From Planctomycetota bacterium (GTDB taxonomy: Bacteria > Planctomycetota > OFTM77): DNA of 64,000 nucleotides. Position numbers and translations under genes: made by a program. How positions within the stretch are numbered: position 1 is the stretch's first letter; the number at the start of each line of letters is the position of its first letter. Location: positions 1 to 64,000 of the forward strand of contig JAJDCO010000055.1 of the NCBI GenBank assembly GCA_029260795.1, given 5' to 3'. Shown piece by piece: positions 16,728 through 25,178 of this stretch. Under the pieces are notes generated by a model. That model saw only the letters and a program-made list of their open reading frames with translations, was not told the origin of the DNA and did no database searches.

Positions 16728-17864
16728 ATGAACGAGCCCCGCATCCTGTTCGTTGCCAAGGCCCCCGGCCTCGCCGATCGTGGCGCCCGCCTTCTCGAGG
16801 CTCTTCCCGGCATTGCCGTCAGCCGCCTCAGCGATCCCCGCGCCGCCTTGGATTGGGTGAATCGCGAGCCCGTCGATGTCCTGATCATCGAGCTTCCGAT
16901 GACAGCGGACATCGCCTCCCTCGCGCGAACGGCTCGTCGTCGCCGACCGGGCCTCGCCGTGCTCGGGCTCTGCTGCTCGAGCCTTCAGTCCGAGTGGCGA
17001 GGTCCCTTGCCCCGATTCGAGTGTGACGAGGTGCTCGTCCTTCCCTTTGCGCCCGACCAGCTGACCGAGTGCGTGCGCCGGCTCGCGTATCGACCGCACG
17101 ATCCCGAAAACGCTGCCGAGAAGACGCCTCCCGAGCTCGTCGGCGTCAGCGAGCCACTCTCGAGCCTGCTCGACATGATCGAGCGGCTGGGCCCCCTCGA
17201 CGTCGAGGTGCTCATCCAAGGCCCGGCCGGATCACCGCGCGCCACGGTCGCTCGTCAGCTCCAGGCACTCGATCCGCATCGGAACGGTCCTTTCGTCAAC
17301 GCCGATTGCCGGCTCGACGAGCCCGGACAAGTGCGCTGGGACGACTCCCTCGCCGTGGCTCGCAATCGTTGGAAATGCCTTCTGGAGGCCAGCGCCGAGG
17401 GCGTGCTCTTTCTCGACCATCTGGATCGACTGCCGCGCACTCATCAGGCGATCCTCCAGAACCTGCTGACCGATTCTCAACGCGAGGGACGGGGTCATTC
17501 CGTCCGCCTCGTCTCGGCAGCCGAGGTCAGCCTGGAGGAAGAGCTCGACACGAACGAGTTCCGCCGCGATCTCTTCTATCGGCTCAGCACGGTCAAGATC
17601 GAGCTGCCGTCCCTCGAACAACGCTCGGCCGACCTGCCCGAGCTCTGCGCGGCATTCTTGGCTCGAATCTCGGGAAGGCGGAGTCAGCCGCGATATCAGC
17701 TCACGGTCGAGGCCCTCGAGCTGCTCGAGCAACGCCCGTGGCCGGGCGACATCAGCGCACTCCATCGACTGTTGATCGAGGCCTCCGAGCTGGCGCGTGG
17801 TCCCTTGATCGAGGATCAAGACATCCGGGCGGCCCTCCAACGAGCGACCGCCCTTCAGCCCTGA
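16728..17864 (+). CDS. Sigma-54-activator-like AAA+ protein with broken ATPase motifs
   Basis: A 378-aa protein. Residues 1-110 look like a receiver-type domain (NEPRILFVAKAPGLADRGAR, DVLIIELPMTADIASL) without a proper acceptor Asp set. From about 130 the AAA+ core of sigma-54 activators is recognisable: FRRDLFYRLSTVKIELPSL, RSADLPELCAAFL, RPWPGDISALHRLL. Walker A is GPAGSPRATVA with no Lys. Walker B is GVLFLDHLD, with His for the catalytic Glu. The GAFTGA loop is absent and no C-terminal HTH follows. It therefore should not hydrolyse ATP or remodel sigma-54 in the normal way. ATG at 16728 is chosen as the start; the ORF-track Met at 16563 lies upstream of the promoter match. Confidence 0.7.
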   Translation: MNEPRILFVAKAPGLADRGARLLEALPGIAVSRLSDPRAALDWVNREPVDVLIIELPMTADIASLARTARRRRPGLAVLGLCCSSLQSEWRGPLPRFECDEVLVLPFAPDQLTECVRRLAYRPHDPENAAEKTPPELVGVSEPLSSLLDMIERLGPLDVEVLIQGPAGSPRATVARQLQALDPHRNGPFVNADCRLDEPGQVRWDDSLAVARNRWKCLLEASAEGVLFLDHLDRLPRTHQAILQNLLTDSQREGRGHSVRLVSAAEVSLEEELDTNEFRRDLFYRLSTVKIELPSLEQRSADLPELCAAFLARISGRRSQPRYQLTVEALELLEQRPWPGDISALHRLLIEASELARGPLIEDQDIRAALQRATALQP

Positions 17865-17872
17865 GGCCGCTC

Positions 17873-20200
17873 TCAGCGCCCGGCCGCAAGCGGCTCCAGA
17901 CGGCGGGCACCGGAGGTGCCGAGCTCGCGTCGCCAGAACTCGAGCATCGTCGAGTACAGATGGATCCGAGCCGGCCGATCCGAGATGCCGTGCTTGCGCA
18001 TCGGATAGAACATCATCTCGAAGCGCTTGTTGGCCTGGACCAGTGCCTCGATGAAGCGCCACGAGCTCTGCGGATGCACGTTGTCGTCGTAGGTGCCGTG
18101 CACGAGCAGGAGGCGCCCGTGGAGATCACCCGCGAAACGATTCAAGTTCGTACGCTCGTAACCCTCGACGTTCTCCTCCGGTCGCTTCATCGCGAACTCG
18201 GCCCATTTCGTGTCGTAGTAGTGCCAGTCGGTCACCGGGGCGACGGCGATCCCCGCCCGGAACTCCTCGCTCTGTGTCATCGCCAGCAGCGTGAAAGAGC
18301 CTCCGCCGCTCCAGCCCCAAACGCCGACCCGCTCGGCATCGACGTCGGGACGAGCCTTCATGTGCCGCACCGCGTCGACCAAGTCGTTCAGCTCACCGTC
18401 GCCATTGAGCTGGCCGAGCACCGTGCTCTCGAGCGTCTTGCTGATGGCGGTCGCGCTTCGGTTGTCGACCCGCAGCACCAAGAAGCCATCTCCCACCAGG
18501 ATCTGGTCCCAGAGGCTCCAACCACTCCAAGCGTTGGCGACGTTCGGCGCTGAAGGGCCCCCGTAGATGTCCAGGATGAGCGGGTAGGAGCGACTCGGGT
18601 CGTAGTCGGCCGGCTTCATCAGGCAGGCCGGCATCTCGAAGCCGTCGCGGGCCTCGATCGTGAACAGCTCCGGGTATACCAAGCCGAGATCCTGGGCCAA
18701 GTCGACGCGAGGCGGGCTGAGCTCGCGAAGCAGGCGCCCGTCGCCCGCGCACAGCTCCATGCGGGGCGGCGTGCTCAGATCCGACCAGGCGTCGACGAAG
18801 TAGGCCCCGTCCGGTCGCGCCGTGATGCGATGAGTGCCGGCATTTCGGGTCAAGCGCTGCCGCTCGGAGCCGTCGAGCCGCACGCGGTACAGATGTCGCT
18901 CGATCGAGGAGTCGGCTTGTCCCGTGAAGAGCACCCAACCGCGCGCCTCGTCGACGGCGGCGATCGACTGGCTCACCCAGAACGCACCTGCCGAGCTGCG
19001 GACCGACCAGTTGCCCTGCGTCAGCGCCGCCCGCAGCTCGCCCCGATCCGAGTAACGGTAGAGATGCGTGTACCCGGTGCGCTCGGACGACCACAGGAAC
19101 TCGCGGCCTCCATCGAGGAAGACGAGGTCGTCGTGGATGTTGATCCAGGCGGGGTCGGTCTCGTGCAAGATCGGTGTGATCTCGCTCGAGACGGGATCGA
19201 CCCACGACAGGTCGAGGCGCTGTTGATCGCGCGTCATCGTTTGCACGGCCAGGCGCTGGCCATCGGGAAGCCACTGAACGCGGACGACGTACTCGTGAGG
19301 CACCGCGCTCAGGTCGATCCAATGCCGATGGTCTCCATCGGCTCCGACCACACCCAAGCGCACGCTCGGGTTGGTCGTGCCCGCCTTCGGGTAACGCTGC
19401 TCGATGAGGCGGGGCCAGACGGGCTCGGGGTCGAGGAAGTAGGCAATGCCCACCTCCGACTCGTCGGTCTGAAGGAAGACGATCGATCGCGAGTCGGGCG
19501 ACCACCAGTAGCCGATGTCCCGGCGCCCGAAGATCTCCTCCCAGTAGACCCAGGAGAGCGTTCCGTTGAGCAGCGTCTCGGAGCCGTCGCGCGTGAGGCG
19601 GTGCTCGACGCTCTCGAAGAGATCGAAGCTGTAGAGATCCTGATCGCGCACGAACGCGACGAACCGGCCGTCGGGTGAGAAGCGCGGCGACTTCTCCTCG
19701 GCCCGGGTGGAGGTGACGCGGCGGAAGCGGCTCGCTTCGAGGTCGAGCACGAACAGGTCCCCACCGAATCGGTAGGCGGCTCGCTTCCCATCGGCCGAGA
19801 AGTCGATCGGCCATTCGAGCGTCTCTCCGATATCACCGTCGACGAGCGCCTTCAACGAGCGCAGTGCGGCCGACGCGTCGACAGCGGGCGTACGCTCTCC
19901 CGTGGTCGGATCGAGCCGCTCGAGCGTCCGCTCGGATGCCGGGCGTCGCGGATCGAGGAGCAGGGCTCGCCCGTCTCGGCACCAGGTGAGCTCCGGGAGC
20001 GCCGTGAGCGCCGCCGCCTCTTCGCCGACCATCCATGGCACATCGATTCTCGACGGCTCGGTGACGGATGTCGTCGCCTCCCGAGGCGGTGAGATCTCGA
20101 CGTCGGAGGTGACCGAGAAGGCCTCGGCGCCGGCAGGCGCTTCGCAGGCCGCGAGAATCGAGAGCCAGGCGAGGCCGCTGACCCAGATCGCGAATGACAT
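17873..20200 (-). CDS. S9-family dipeptidyl peptidase (DPP-IV-like) lipoprotein
   Basis: A 775-aa protein with lipoprotein signal MSFAIWVSGLAWLSILAAC. The first ~500 residues form a beta-propeller (repeats such as GWVLFTGQADSSIERHLYRV). The C-terminal alpha/beta hydrolase domain has the Ser in GVWGWSGGGSFTLL, the Asp region HGTYDDNVHP and the His in MRKHGISD. The set matches dipeptidyl peptidase IV-type enzymes (DPPIV_N plus Peptidase_S9), which clip X-Pro dipeptides. The start at 20200 is used because the ORF-track start runs into the NUDIX gene. Convergent with the activator-like gene with only 8 bp between stops. Confidence 0.92.
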   Translation of the reverse strand: MSFAIWVSGLAWLSILAACEAPAGAEAFSVTSDVEISPPREATTSVTEPSRIDVPWMVGEEAAALTALPELTWCRDGRALLLDPRRPASERTLERLDPTTGERTPAVDASAALRSLKALVDGDIGETLEWPIDFSADGKRAAYRFGGDLFVLDLEASRFRRVTSTRAEEKSPRFSPDGRFVAFVRDQDLYSFDLFESVEHRLTRDGSETLLNGTLSWVYWEEIFGRRDIGYWWSPDSRSIVFLQTDESEVGIAYFLDPEPVWPRLIEQRYPKAGTTNPSVRLGVVGADGDHRHWIDLSAVPHEYVVRVQWLPDGQRLAVQTMTRDQQRLDLSWVDPVSSEITPILHETDPAWINIHDDLVFLDGGREFLWSSERTGYTHLYRYSDRGELRAALTQGNWSVRSSAGAFWVSQSIAAVDEARGWVLFTGQADSSIERHLYRVRLDGSERQRLTRNAGTHRITARPDGAYFVDAWSDLSTPPRMELCAGDGRLLRELSPPRVDLAQDLGLVYPELFTIEARDGFEMPACLMKPADYDPSRSYPLILDIYGGPSAPNVANAWSGWSLWDQILVGDGFLVLRVDNRSATAISKTLESTVLGQLNGDGELNDLVDAVRHMKARPDVDAERVGVWGWSGGGSFTLLAMTQSEEFRAGIAVAPVTDWHYYDTKWAEFAMKRPEENVEGYERTNLNRFAGDLHGRLLLVHGTYDDNVHPQSSWRFIEALVQANKRFEMMFYPMRKHGISDRPARIHLYSTMLEFWRRELGTSGARRLEPLAAGR

Positions 20201-20225
20201 CGCCGCTCTCACGATGCGCTCTCCT

Positions 20226-20753
20226 TCAAGTGAGGGGCGCCAGCCAGTAGAGGCCGGCGAAGAGGTTCGATTCGATGGCCATGCCCTGCGCTTCGGCGGA
20301 TCGAAGAAACGCCGCCACCTCGGGCAACGGGACCGCGTGGACGATGATGTCCTCGGAGTCGTCTCCCCCACCCGGTCCGACTCGCGTCAGATCGTGGGCG
20401 CGGAAGAGATGGCGCTCTTCAGCCGTCAAGCCCGAGGACGTCTGAGTGACGTTGACGAGCTCGAGTCGACCCGCCCGCCAGCCGGTCTCCTCTTCGAGCT
20501 CACGAGCCGCCGCGGTCGCGAAATCCTCCCCGACGAATGACGGATCGTCGCCGACCAAGCCGGCCGGCAACGCCATCACCTGTCGCCCGACCGCCGGCCG
20601 GGGCTGCTCGACCAGCAGCAGCTCGCCCTCGGGTGTCACGGCCAGAATCACGACGACACCATTCGACCCGACTCGCTCGACGTACTCCCAGCCGTTTCGA
20701 TCGATGAGCCTTAGATAGCGTCCCTCGCCCAGAAGCCTGGCATGGTCGGTCAT
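20226..20753 (-). CDS. NUDIX hydrolase, ADP-ribose pyrophosphatase-like
   Basis: A 175-aa protein starting MTDHARLLGEGRYLRLIDRN. The NUDIX box is seen as GEDFATAAARELEEETGW, preceded by VMALPAGLVGDD as in ADP-ribose/GDP-mannose pyrophosphatases. It would hydrolyse a nucleoside diphosphate linked to a sugar, releasing two monophosphates. The true start is ATG at 20753; the ORF-track version adds ~150 residues of non-coding sequence. The gene lies 25 bp upstream of the S9 peptidase start on the same strand, so they may share a transcript. Substrate not determinable by eye. Confidence 0.87.
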   Translation of the reverse strand: MTDHARLLGEGRYLRLIDRNGWEYVERVGSNGVVVILAVTPEGELLLVEQPRPAVGRQVMALPAGLVGDDPSFVGEDFATAAARELEEETGWRAGRLELVNVTQTSSGLTAEERHLFRAHDLTRVGPGGGDDSEDIIVHAVPLPEVAAFLRSAEAQGMAIESNLFAGLYWLAPLT

Positions 20754-20954
20754 GAGCTCCCTCGGCGAATGGGACAATTCTGGCGAGCAATTGACATGGT
20801 GCGCGAGAGTATCCGAGGCGAGATCGGCCGTCAAACGGGCGGTGCGGTCGAGCGGCTGCCTCCGGCACCCCAGCAAGCCCTGGCATTGACGTGCGTCCTC
20901 CGGTGAGATGGGTCCAGTCCTCCAGCGTCCTCCATCACCGATCGGTTGCGAAGA

Positions 20955-22850
20955 ATGATGCTTTCGCCCGCACGACTCCAAATCGGAACCAGCCTCCTCA
21001 TCGTCTGCTCGATGGTGGCCGAAGTCGGTCGCGCTCAGGAGACCAGGATCTCGCGACTGGGCGAGTATCGGGGCTACTCGAGCGCCCGCTACGATGGCTG
21101 GTCGTCCGCGTCTCGCTACGTCACGGTCCGCGACCGAACACGGCTCGCCATGGACCTCTTTCGGCCCACTCGAAATGGCGAGCATGCCGTCGAGAGGGTC
21201 CCGGTGGTGTGGACGCATCATCGGTACCTGCGCAGCATGACGCTCGGAGTGTCATCGCTCACGGTCCTCGACACGATACCGTGGCTGAAGGAGCTGCTGC
21301 AGCACGGATACGCCGTCGCCGCCATCGACATCCGGGGCACGGGCGGGTCCTTTGGCGTCTACGAAGGCCTCTTCACGCCCAACGAGGCGCGCGATGCCTT
21401 CGACATCACCGAATGGCTGGCCGCCCAGCCCTGGTGCTCGGGCAAGGTCGGCATGTATGGACGCTCCTACCTCGGAGTGACGCAGTACCTCGCCGCTGCC
21501 GAGAAGCCGCCGCACCTGGTCGCGATCTTCCCCGAGATGGCGCCCTTCGACCTGTACGACTTCATCTACCCGGGCGGCATCTACCGCCACGATCTGCTCG
21601 AGCAATGGAGCGCGATCGTCCATCAGCTCGACCGCCCCGGTGCCTCGACCCGGCGTCCTTCGTCGGTGGCGGGCGCTTGGTCCCTGACACGCGTTCGACC
21701 GGTCGACGGCCCCGAGGGAGCCGAGCTGCTGAAAGCCGCGCTGGAGCAGCATCTCCGCAATCGCGACCTGGCCGACATCTTCGAGCCCCTCGCCTTCCGC
21801 GACGACAGGGACCCGGTCTCGAAGGCGCGGCCCTACCGAGACTGGAGCCCGGCCGAGCGGATCGCGGACATCAACGCGTCGGGAGTCGCGGTCTACACGA
21901 TGGGAGGCTGGCTCGACCTGTTCACACGCGATGCCCTACTGTGGACGGCCAACCTCACGGGACCGAAGAAGCTCGTCATCGGCCCCTGGGCGCATACGGA
22001 GCAGCAGGGTCTCGACCAGGCGGACGAGCGCTTGCGGTGGTTTGATCATTTCCTCAAAGGGGTCGACAATGGCATTCTGGACGAGCCGAGCATTCACTAC
22101 TGGCTGATGGGAGCTCCCGAGGGGCAGGCCTGGCAGTCGACCGACCAGTGGCCGCTCGCCACGGAGTCTCGTCAGAGCTTCTACTTCGCTTCCGGCCCCT
22201 CCGGGACCATCGACTCGGTCAACGACGGTCGTCTGCGGCCGGATGCGCCCACCGAGGAGGAGGCTCTCGATCGCTACACGGTCGACTACTCGACGACCTC
22301 GGGCAAGCCGTCCCGATGGAGCAACGGCTACGGGGATGGGGCCCAAGGCTTTGCCTACCGCGACCTCCGACCGAGCTCACGACGCAGCGTGACGTACACC
22401 AGCGACCCGCTTCCAGCCGATGCCGAGATCACCGGACACCCGATCGTGACGCTGTGGCTCGACTCCGCCGCTCATGACCTCGACGTCTTCGTACGTCTCG
22501 AGGAGGTCGATGCCGAAGGCGTCCCGCACTACGTGACCGAAGGTGCGCTGCGCGCCTCGCATCGCGCGACGAGTGAGCCGCCCGTCGCGATGCTCGGCTT
22601 GCCGTATCGATCCCATCGGCAGAAGGACATTCGCGCGCTTCCCGAGGAGCCGGTCGAGCTGGTCTTCGACCTGATCCCGCTGTCGAACCTTTTCGATCGC
22701 GGTCATCGGATCCGCATCACGATCAGCGGCGCCGACGCCGAGAATACACGCACGCCCGCTCAAGACCCGCCGCCCGAGCTTCGGTTGCATCGGAGCACCG
22801 GGCGAGCCTCCCATGTCGAGCTCCCCTTCATCCGAGCGGAGAAGCGGTGA
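20955..22850 (+). CDS. CocE/NonD (S15-like) secreted hydrolase
   Basis: About 631 aa with signal peptide LQIGTSLLIVCSMVAEVGRA. The CocE/X-Pro dipeptidyl peptidase fold is marked by GMYGRSYLGVTQYLAA (nucleophile Ser). Also present are DIRGTGGSFG, the Asp region near GWLDLFTRDALL and KKLVIGPWAHTEQQG with the His. A C-terminal jelly-roll domain follows (VTLWLDSAAHDLDVFVRL, FDRGHRIRITISG). Such enzymes are acyl-peptidases, cocaine-esterase-type esterases or beta-lactam acylases; the real substrate is unknown. ATG at 20955 is preferred over TTG at 20946. The stop overlaps the next gene in GTGA. Confidence 0.9.
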   Translation: MMLSPARLQIGTSLLIVCSMVAEVGRAQETRISRLGEYRGYSSARYDGWSSASRYVTVRDRTRLAMDLFRPTRNGEHAVERVPVVWTHHRYLRSMTLGVSSLTVLDTIPWLKELLQHGYAVAAIDIRGTGGSFGVYEGLFTPNEARDAFDITEWLAAQPWCSGKVGMYGRSYLGVTQYLAAAEKPPHLVAIFPEMAPFDLYDFIYPGGIYRHDLLEQWSAIVHQLDRPGASTRRPSSVAGAWSLTRVRPVDGPEGAELLKAALEQHLRNRDLADIFEPLAFRDDRDPVSKARPYRDWSPAERIADINASGVAVYTMGGWLDLFTRDALLWTANLTGPKKLVIGPWAHTEQQGLDQADERLRWFDHFLKGVDNGILDEPSIHYWLMGAPEGQAWQSTDQWPLATESRQSFYFASGPSGTIDSVNDGRLRPDAPTEEEALDRYTVDYSTTSGKPSRWSNGYGDGAQGFAYRDLRPSSRRSVTYTSDPLPADAEITGHPIVTLWLDSAAHDLDVFVRLEEVDAEGVPHYVTEGALRASHRATSEPPVAMLGLPYRSHRQKDIRALPEEPVELVFDLIPLSNLFDRGHRIRITISGADAENTRTPAQDPPPELRLHRSTGRASHVELPFIRAEKR

Positions 22851-24223
22851 GGGCGAACGACGACGGTCGATCGGTCGGCCAGGATGCGGACGTCCCCGCG
22901 GTCCTTCCTCGGCGTGTCTTCCTCGCGATCGCGGTCGCGGCGCAGGCGATCACGATCGGAATCACCTGGCCTCTGTGGCAGGTGCGCGACGCTCCTCCCA
23001 ACCTCCCCTGGCTCGACTTGCCGCAGGTCTCCTACGGGCCGTTGCTCCTGATCACTCTCGCCGTCATGGGCTGGCGACCGGCCTTCGGGTGGTGGCTGCA
23101 TGTCGCCTGCCTCGGTGCCGCGACCGCGTCCGACCAGCTTCGCGTGCAGCCTCAGATGATCTCGGTCCCGTTCCTGATGCTCCTGGCCTTCCGGTCCCCG
23201 AGCGCTCGCCTCCTCGGCCTCTCGCACCTTGGCGCGCTCTGGTTCTACTCGGGGTTTCACAAGCTTCTCAGCCCCCGATACTTCACCGAGGTCTCCGGCT
23301 GGATGCTCAAGGTCTTCTATCCGAGTGCCCCCGAAGCGCTGGCGACCGCGACCGGCGCGATGATCGCCTTCGTCGAGATCACGATCGGCGTGCTCGTCTT
23401 CATTCCGGCGCTGCGTCGCACCGTGGCCGTGGCCGCCCTCGCGCTTCATCTGGGCATCCTGCTGACGCTCTCGCCACTCGGCGCCTTTCACAACGAATCC
23501 ATCTGGTCGTGGAACCTCGTGCTCGCCGCCGTTGGGCCATTGATCCTCTGGCGCTGGCCGCAGATCCTCCGGGCTCAGGTCCGGAGCGCACGCCACTGGG
23601 CACGAGCCCTCGCCGCCGCCTGGCTGGTCTTGCCCCTGGGCTACTATGCTGGCGTCCACGCGCATCTCTGCTTCTGCCTCTATACGAAGAACAAGCCGAT
23701 GGCTTGGATCGAGCGCCCCGGCTGGACTCGGGCACGCGTCGGCTTCTGGAAGGAGATGCAGGTCCCCATCCCTCCGGCACACGGAACGATCGCTGCGTAC
23801 TTCCGTGCCGTGGCGCAGCCGGGCGATCGGGTCGAAGTCGTCGACGAGCGCGGCTGGGCGCGCGGGCGCGGGCTCGATCACTACTGGCTGTCATACGAAA
23901 TCGAGCGAGGCCTGCCACAAGCGCTGCTGCAAGAGCTCGGAGCCGGCAAGATGGAGCCGCACTCGGGCCCGCAGGAAAGTATCTTGTACCGCATCGACTT
24001 GTCGGGGGCGTCCATCGACGATGCCGCCCTCCAGCGCCTCGCCGCGCTCGAGGGCCTCGTCGAGCTGGACGTGCGCGGGACTCCCGTCACCGATACCGGG
24101 CTACTGGCGCTGCTCGCGGCCCCGAAGCTCGAGCGACTTCGAATCCACGGCACCGGCATCTCCTCGGAAGCCCGATCCCTGTTTCACCGAGAGCGGCCCG
24201 ATGTCACCCTCGATCCGGAATGA
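22847..24223 (+). CDS. HTTM/DoxX-like membrane protein with leucine-rich tail
   Basis: A 458-aa protein with GTG start at 22847 overlapping the CocE stop. Residues 20-290 hold about seven TM helices, with HLGALWFYSGFHKLLSPRYF and a His/Gly-rich helix (LALHLGILLTLSPLGAFHN). These recall HTTM/vitamin-K-carboxylase-like or DoxX membrane domains. From about residue 380 the protein turns soluble and repeats leucine-rich units: RIDLSGASIDDAALQRLAAL, ELDVRGTPVTDTGLLALLAA, RLRIHGTGI. The family call for the membrane part is by general likeness only. Function unknown. Coupling to the CocE gene suggests joint expression. Confidence 0.6.
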   Translation: MRANDDGRSVGQDADVPAVLPRRVFLAIAVAAQAITIGITWPLWQVRDAPPNLPWLDLPQVSYGPLLLITLAVMGWRPAFGWWLHVACLGAATASDQLRVQPQMISVPFLMLLAFRSPSARLLGLSHLGALWFYSGFHKLLSPRYFTEVSGWMLKVFYPSAPEALATATGAMIAFVEITIGVLVFIPALRRTVAVAALALHLGILLTLSPLGAFHNESIWSWNLVLAAVGPLILWRWPQILRAQVRSARHWARALAAAWLVLPLGYYAGVHAHLCFCLYTKNKPMAWIERPGWTRARVGFWKEMQVPIPPAHGTIAAYFRAVAQPGDRVEVVDERGWARGRGLDHYWLSYEIERGLPQALLQELGAGKMEPHSGPQESILYRIDLSGASIDDAALQRLAALEGLVELDVRGTPVTDTGLLALLAAPKLERLRIHGTGISSEARSLFHRERPDVTLDPE

Positions 24224-24259
24224 CCTCTCGTTGAGCTGAGACTCCAAGGGCTTTCTTCC

Positions 24260-25129
24260 ATGCCGAACCTGCACCTGATCGACGCGACCTATGAGCTCTT
24301 CCGCGCCCACTTCGGAGCGCCGCCGCGCACGGCACCCGACGGGGCACCGGTCGGGGCCGTTCACGGCCTCCTCGCCAGCCTCATCGCGATGATTCGCGAC
24401 GAGGGCGTGACGCACCTCGGCTGCGCGACCGATCACGTCATCGAGTCGTGGCGCAACGAGCTCTGGCCCGGATACAAGTCCGGTGAAGGCGTGCCGGAGG
24501 ATCTGATGGCTCAGTTCGAGCCCGCCGAAGAGGGGCTGCGCGCGCTCGGCGTGACGGTCTGGCCGATGGTGGAGCTCGAGGCCGACGACGGCATCGCGAG
24601 CGCCGTGGCGCGCTACCGCGACGCCTTCGAGACGATCTGGATCTGCTCGCCCGACAAGGACTTCGCCCAGCTGGTCGAGGACCGCGTGCTGCTGGTCGAT
24701 CGACGCCGCTCGATCGAGTACGACACGGCGGGAGTTCGGGAGAAGTGGGGCGTTTCCCCCGCCTCTGTCCCCGACCTCCTCGCCTTGATGGGCGACTCCG
24801 CAGATGGCTTTCCCGGCCTCAAGGGTTGGGGAGCGAAAGGCTCCGCGACCGTGCTCGCCGAGTACGGTCACATCGAAGACATCCCACTCGACGCCGAGAG
24901 GTGGACGATCAAGGTCCGCGGCGCCGCTCGCCTCGCCGAGACCCTGCGCGAGAACCGTGACGAAGCGTTGCTCTTCAAGCGCCTGGCGACACTACGATCG
25001 GACGCCGCGATCGAAGAGCGAGTCGAAGACCTCTCGGTGGCTCATGTTCCCGGTCCGCACTTCGTCGCGTTCTGCGAAGCCCATGGATTCCCAAAGCTCG
25101 CCGAGCGAGCGGTGTATCGGAACCGCTGA
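24260..25129 (+). CDS. 5'-3' exonuclease / flap endonuclease-like (FEN superfamily)
   Basis: A 289-aa protein matching the stand-alone 5'-nuclease domain of DNA polymerase I and ExoIX. It has LIDATYELFRAHFG with the first metal-binding Asp, MVELEADDGIASAV, CSPDKDFAQL and the helix-3-turn-helix DDLLALMGDSADGFPGLKGW-type block (here DLLALMGDSADGFPGLKGWG). It would remove RNA primers or flaps in replication and repair. Length is typical. It ends just before a 9-bp perfect stem-loop shared with the convergent PLP-enzyme gene. ATG at 24260 is the natural start. Confidence 0.9.
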   Translation: MPNLHLIDATYELFRAHFGAPPRTAPDGAPVGAVHGLLASLIAMIRDEGVTHLGCATDHVIESWRNELWPGYKSGEGVPEDLMAQFEPAEEGLRALGVTVWPMVELEADDGIASAVARYRDAFETIWICSPDKDFAQLVEDRVLLVDRRRSIEYDTAGVREKWGVSPASVPDLLALMGDSADGFPGLKGWGAKGSATVLAEYGHIEDIPLDAERWTIKVRGAARLAETLRENRDEALLFKRLATLRSDAAIEERVEDLSVAHVPGPHFVAFCEAHGFPKLAERAVYRNR

Positions 25130-25136
25130 CGGAGAA

Positions 25137-25158
25137 TCCGAGCCGTCATCGGCTCGGA
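25137..25158. terminator. Stem-loop between convergent genes
   Basis: TCCGAGCCG-TCAT-CGGCTCGGA is a perfect 9-bp stem with a 4-nt loop, 7 bp after the exonuclease stop and 20 bp after the PLP-enzyme stop on the other strand. No U-tract follows, so it may act as a bidirectional terminator or an RNA-stability hairpin. A further AATCCGAG/CTCGGATT pair allows an alternative fold. Confidence 0.65.
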
Positions 25159-25178
25159 GGCACTCGCCGCTCGGATTC

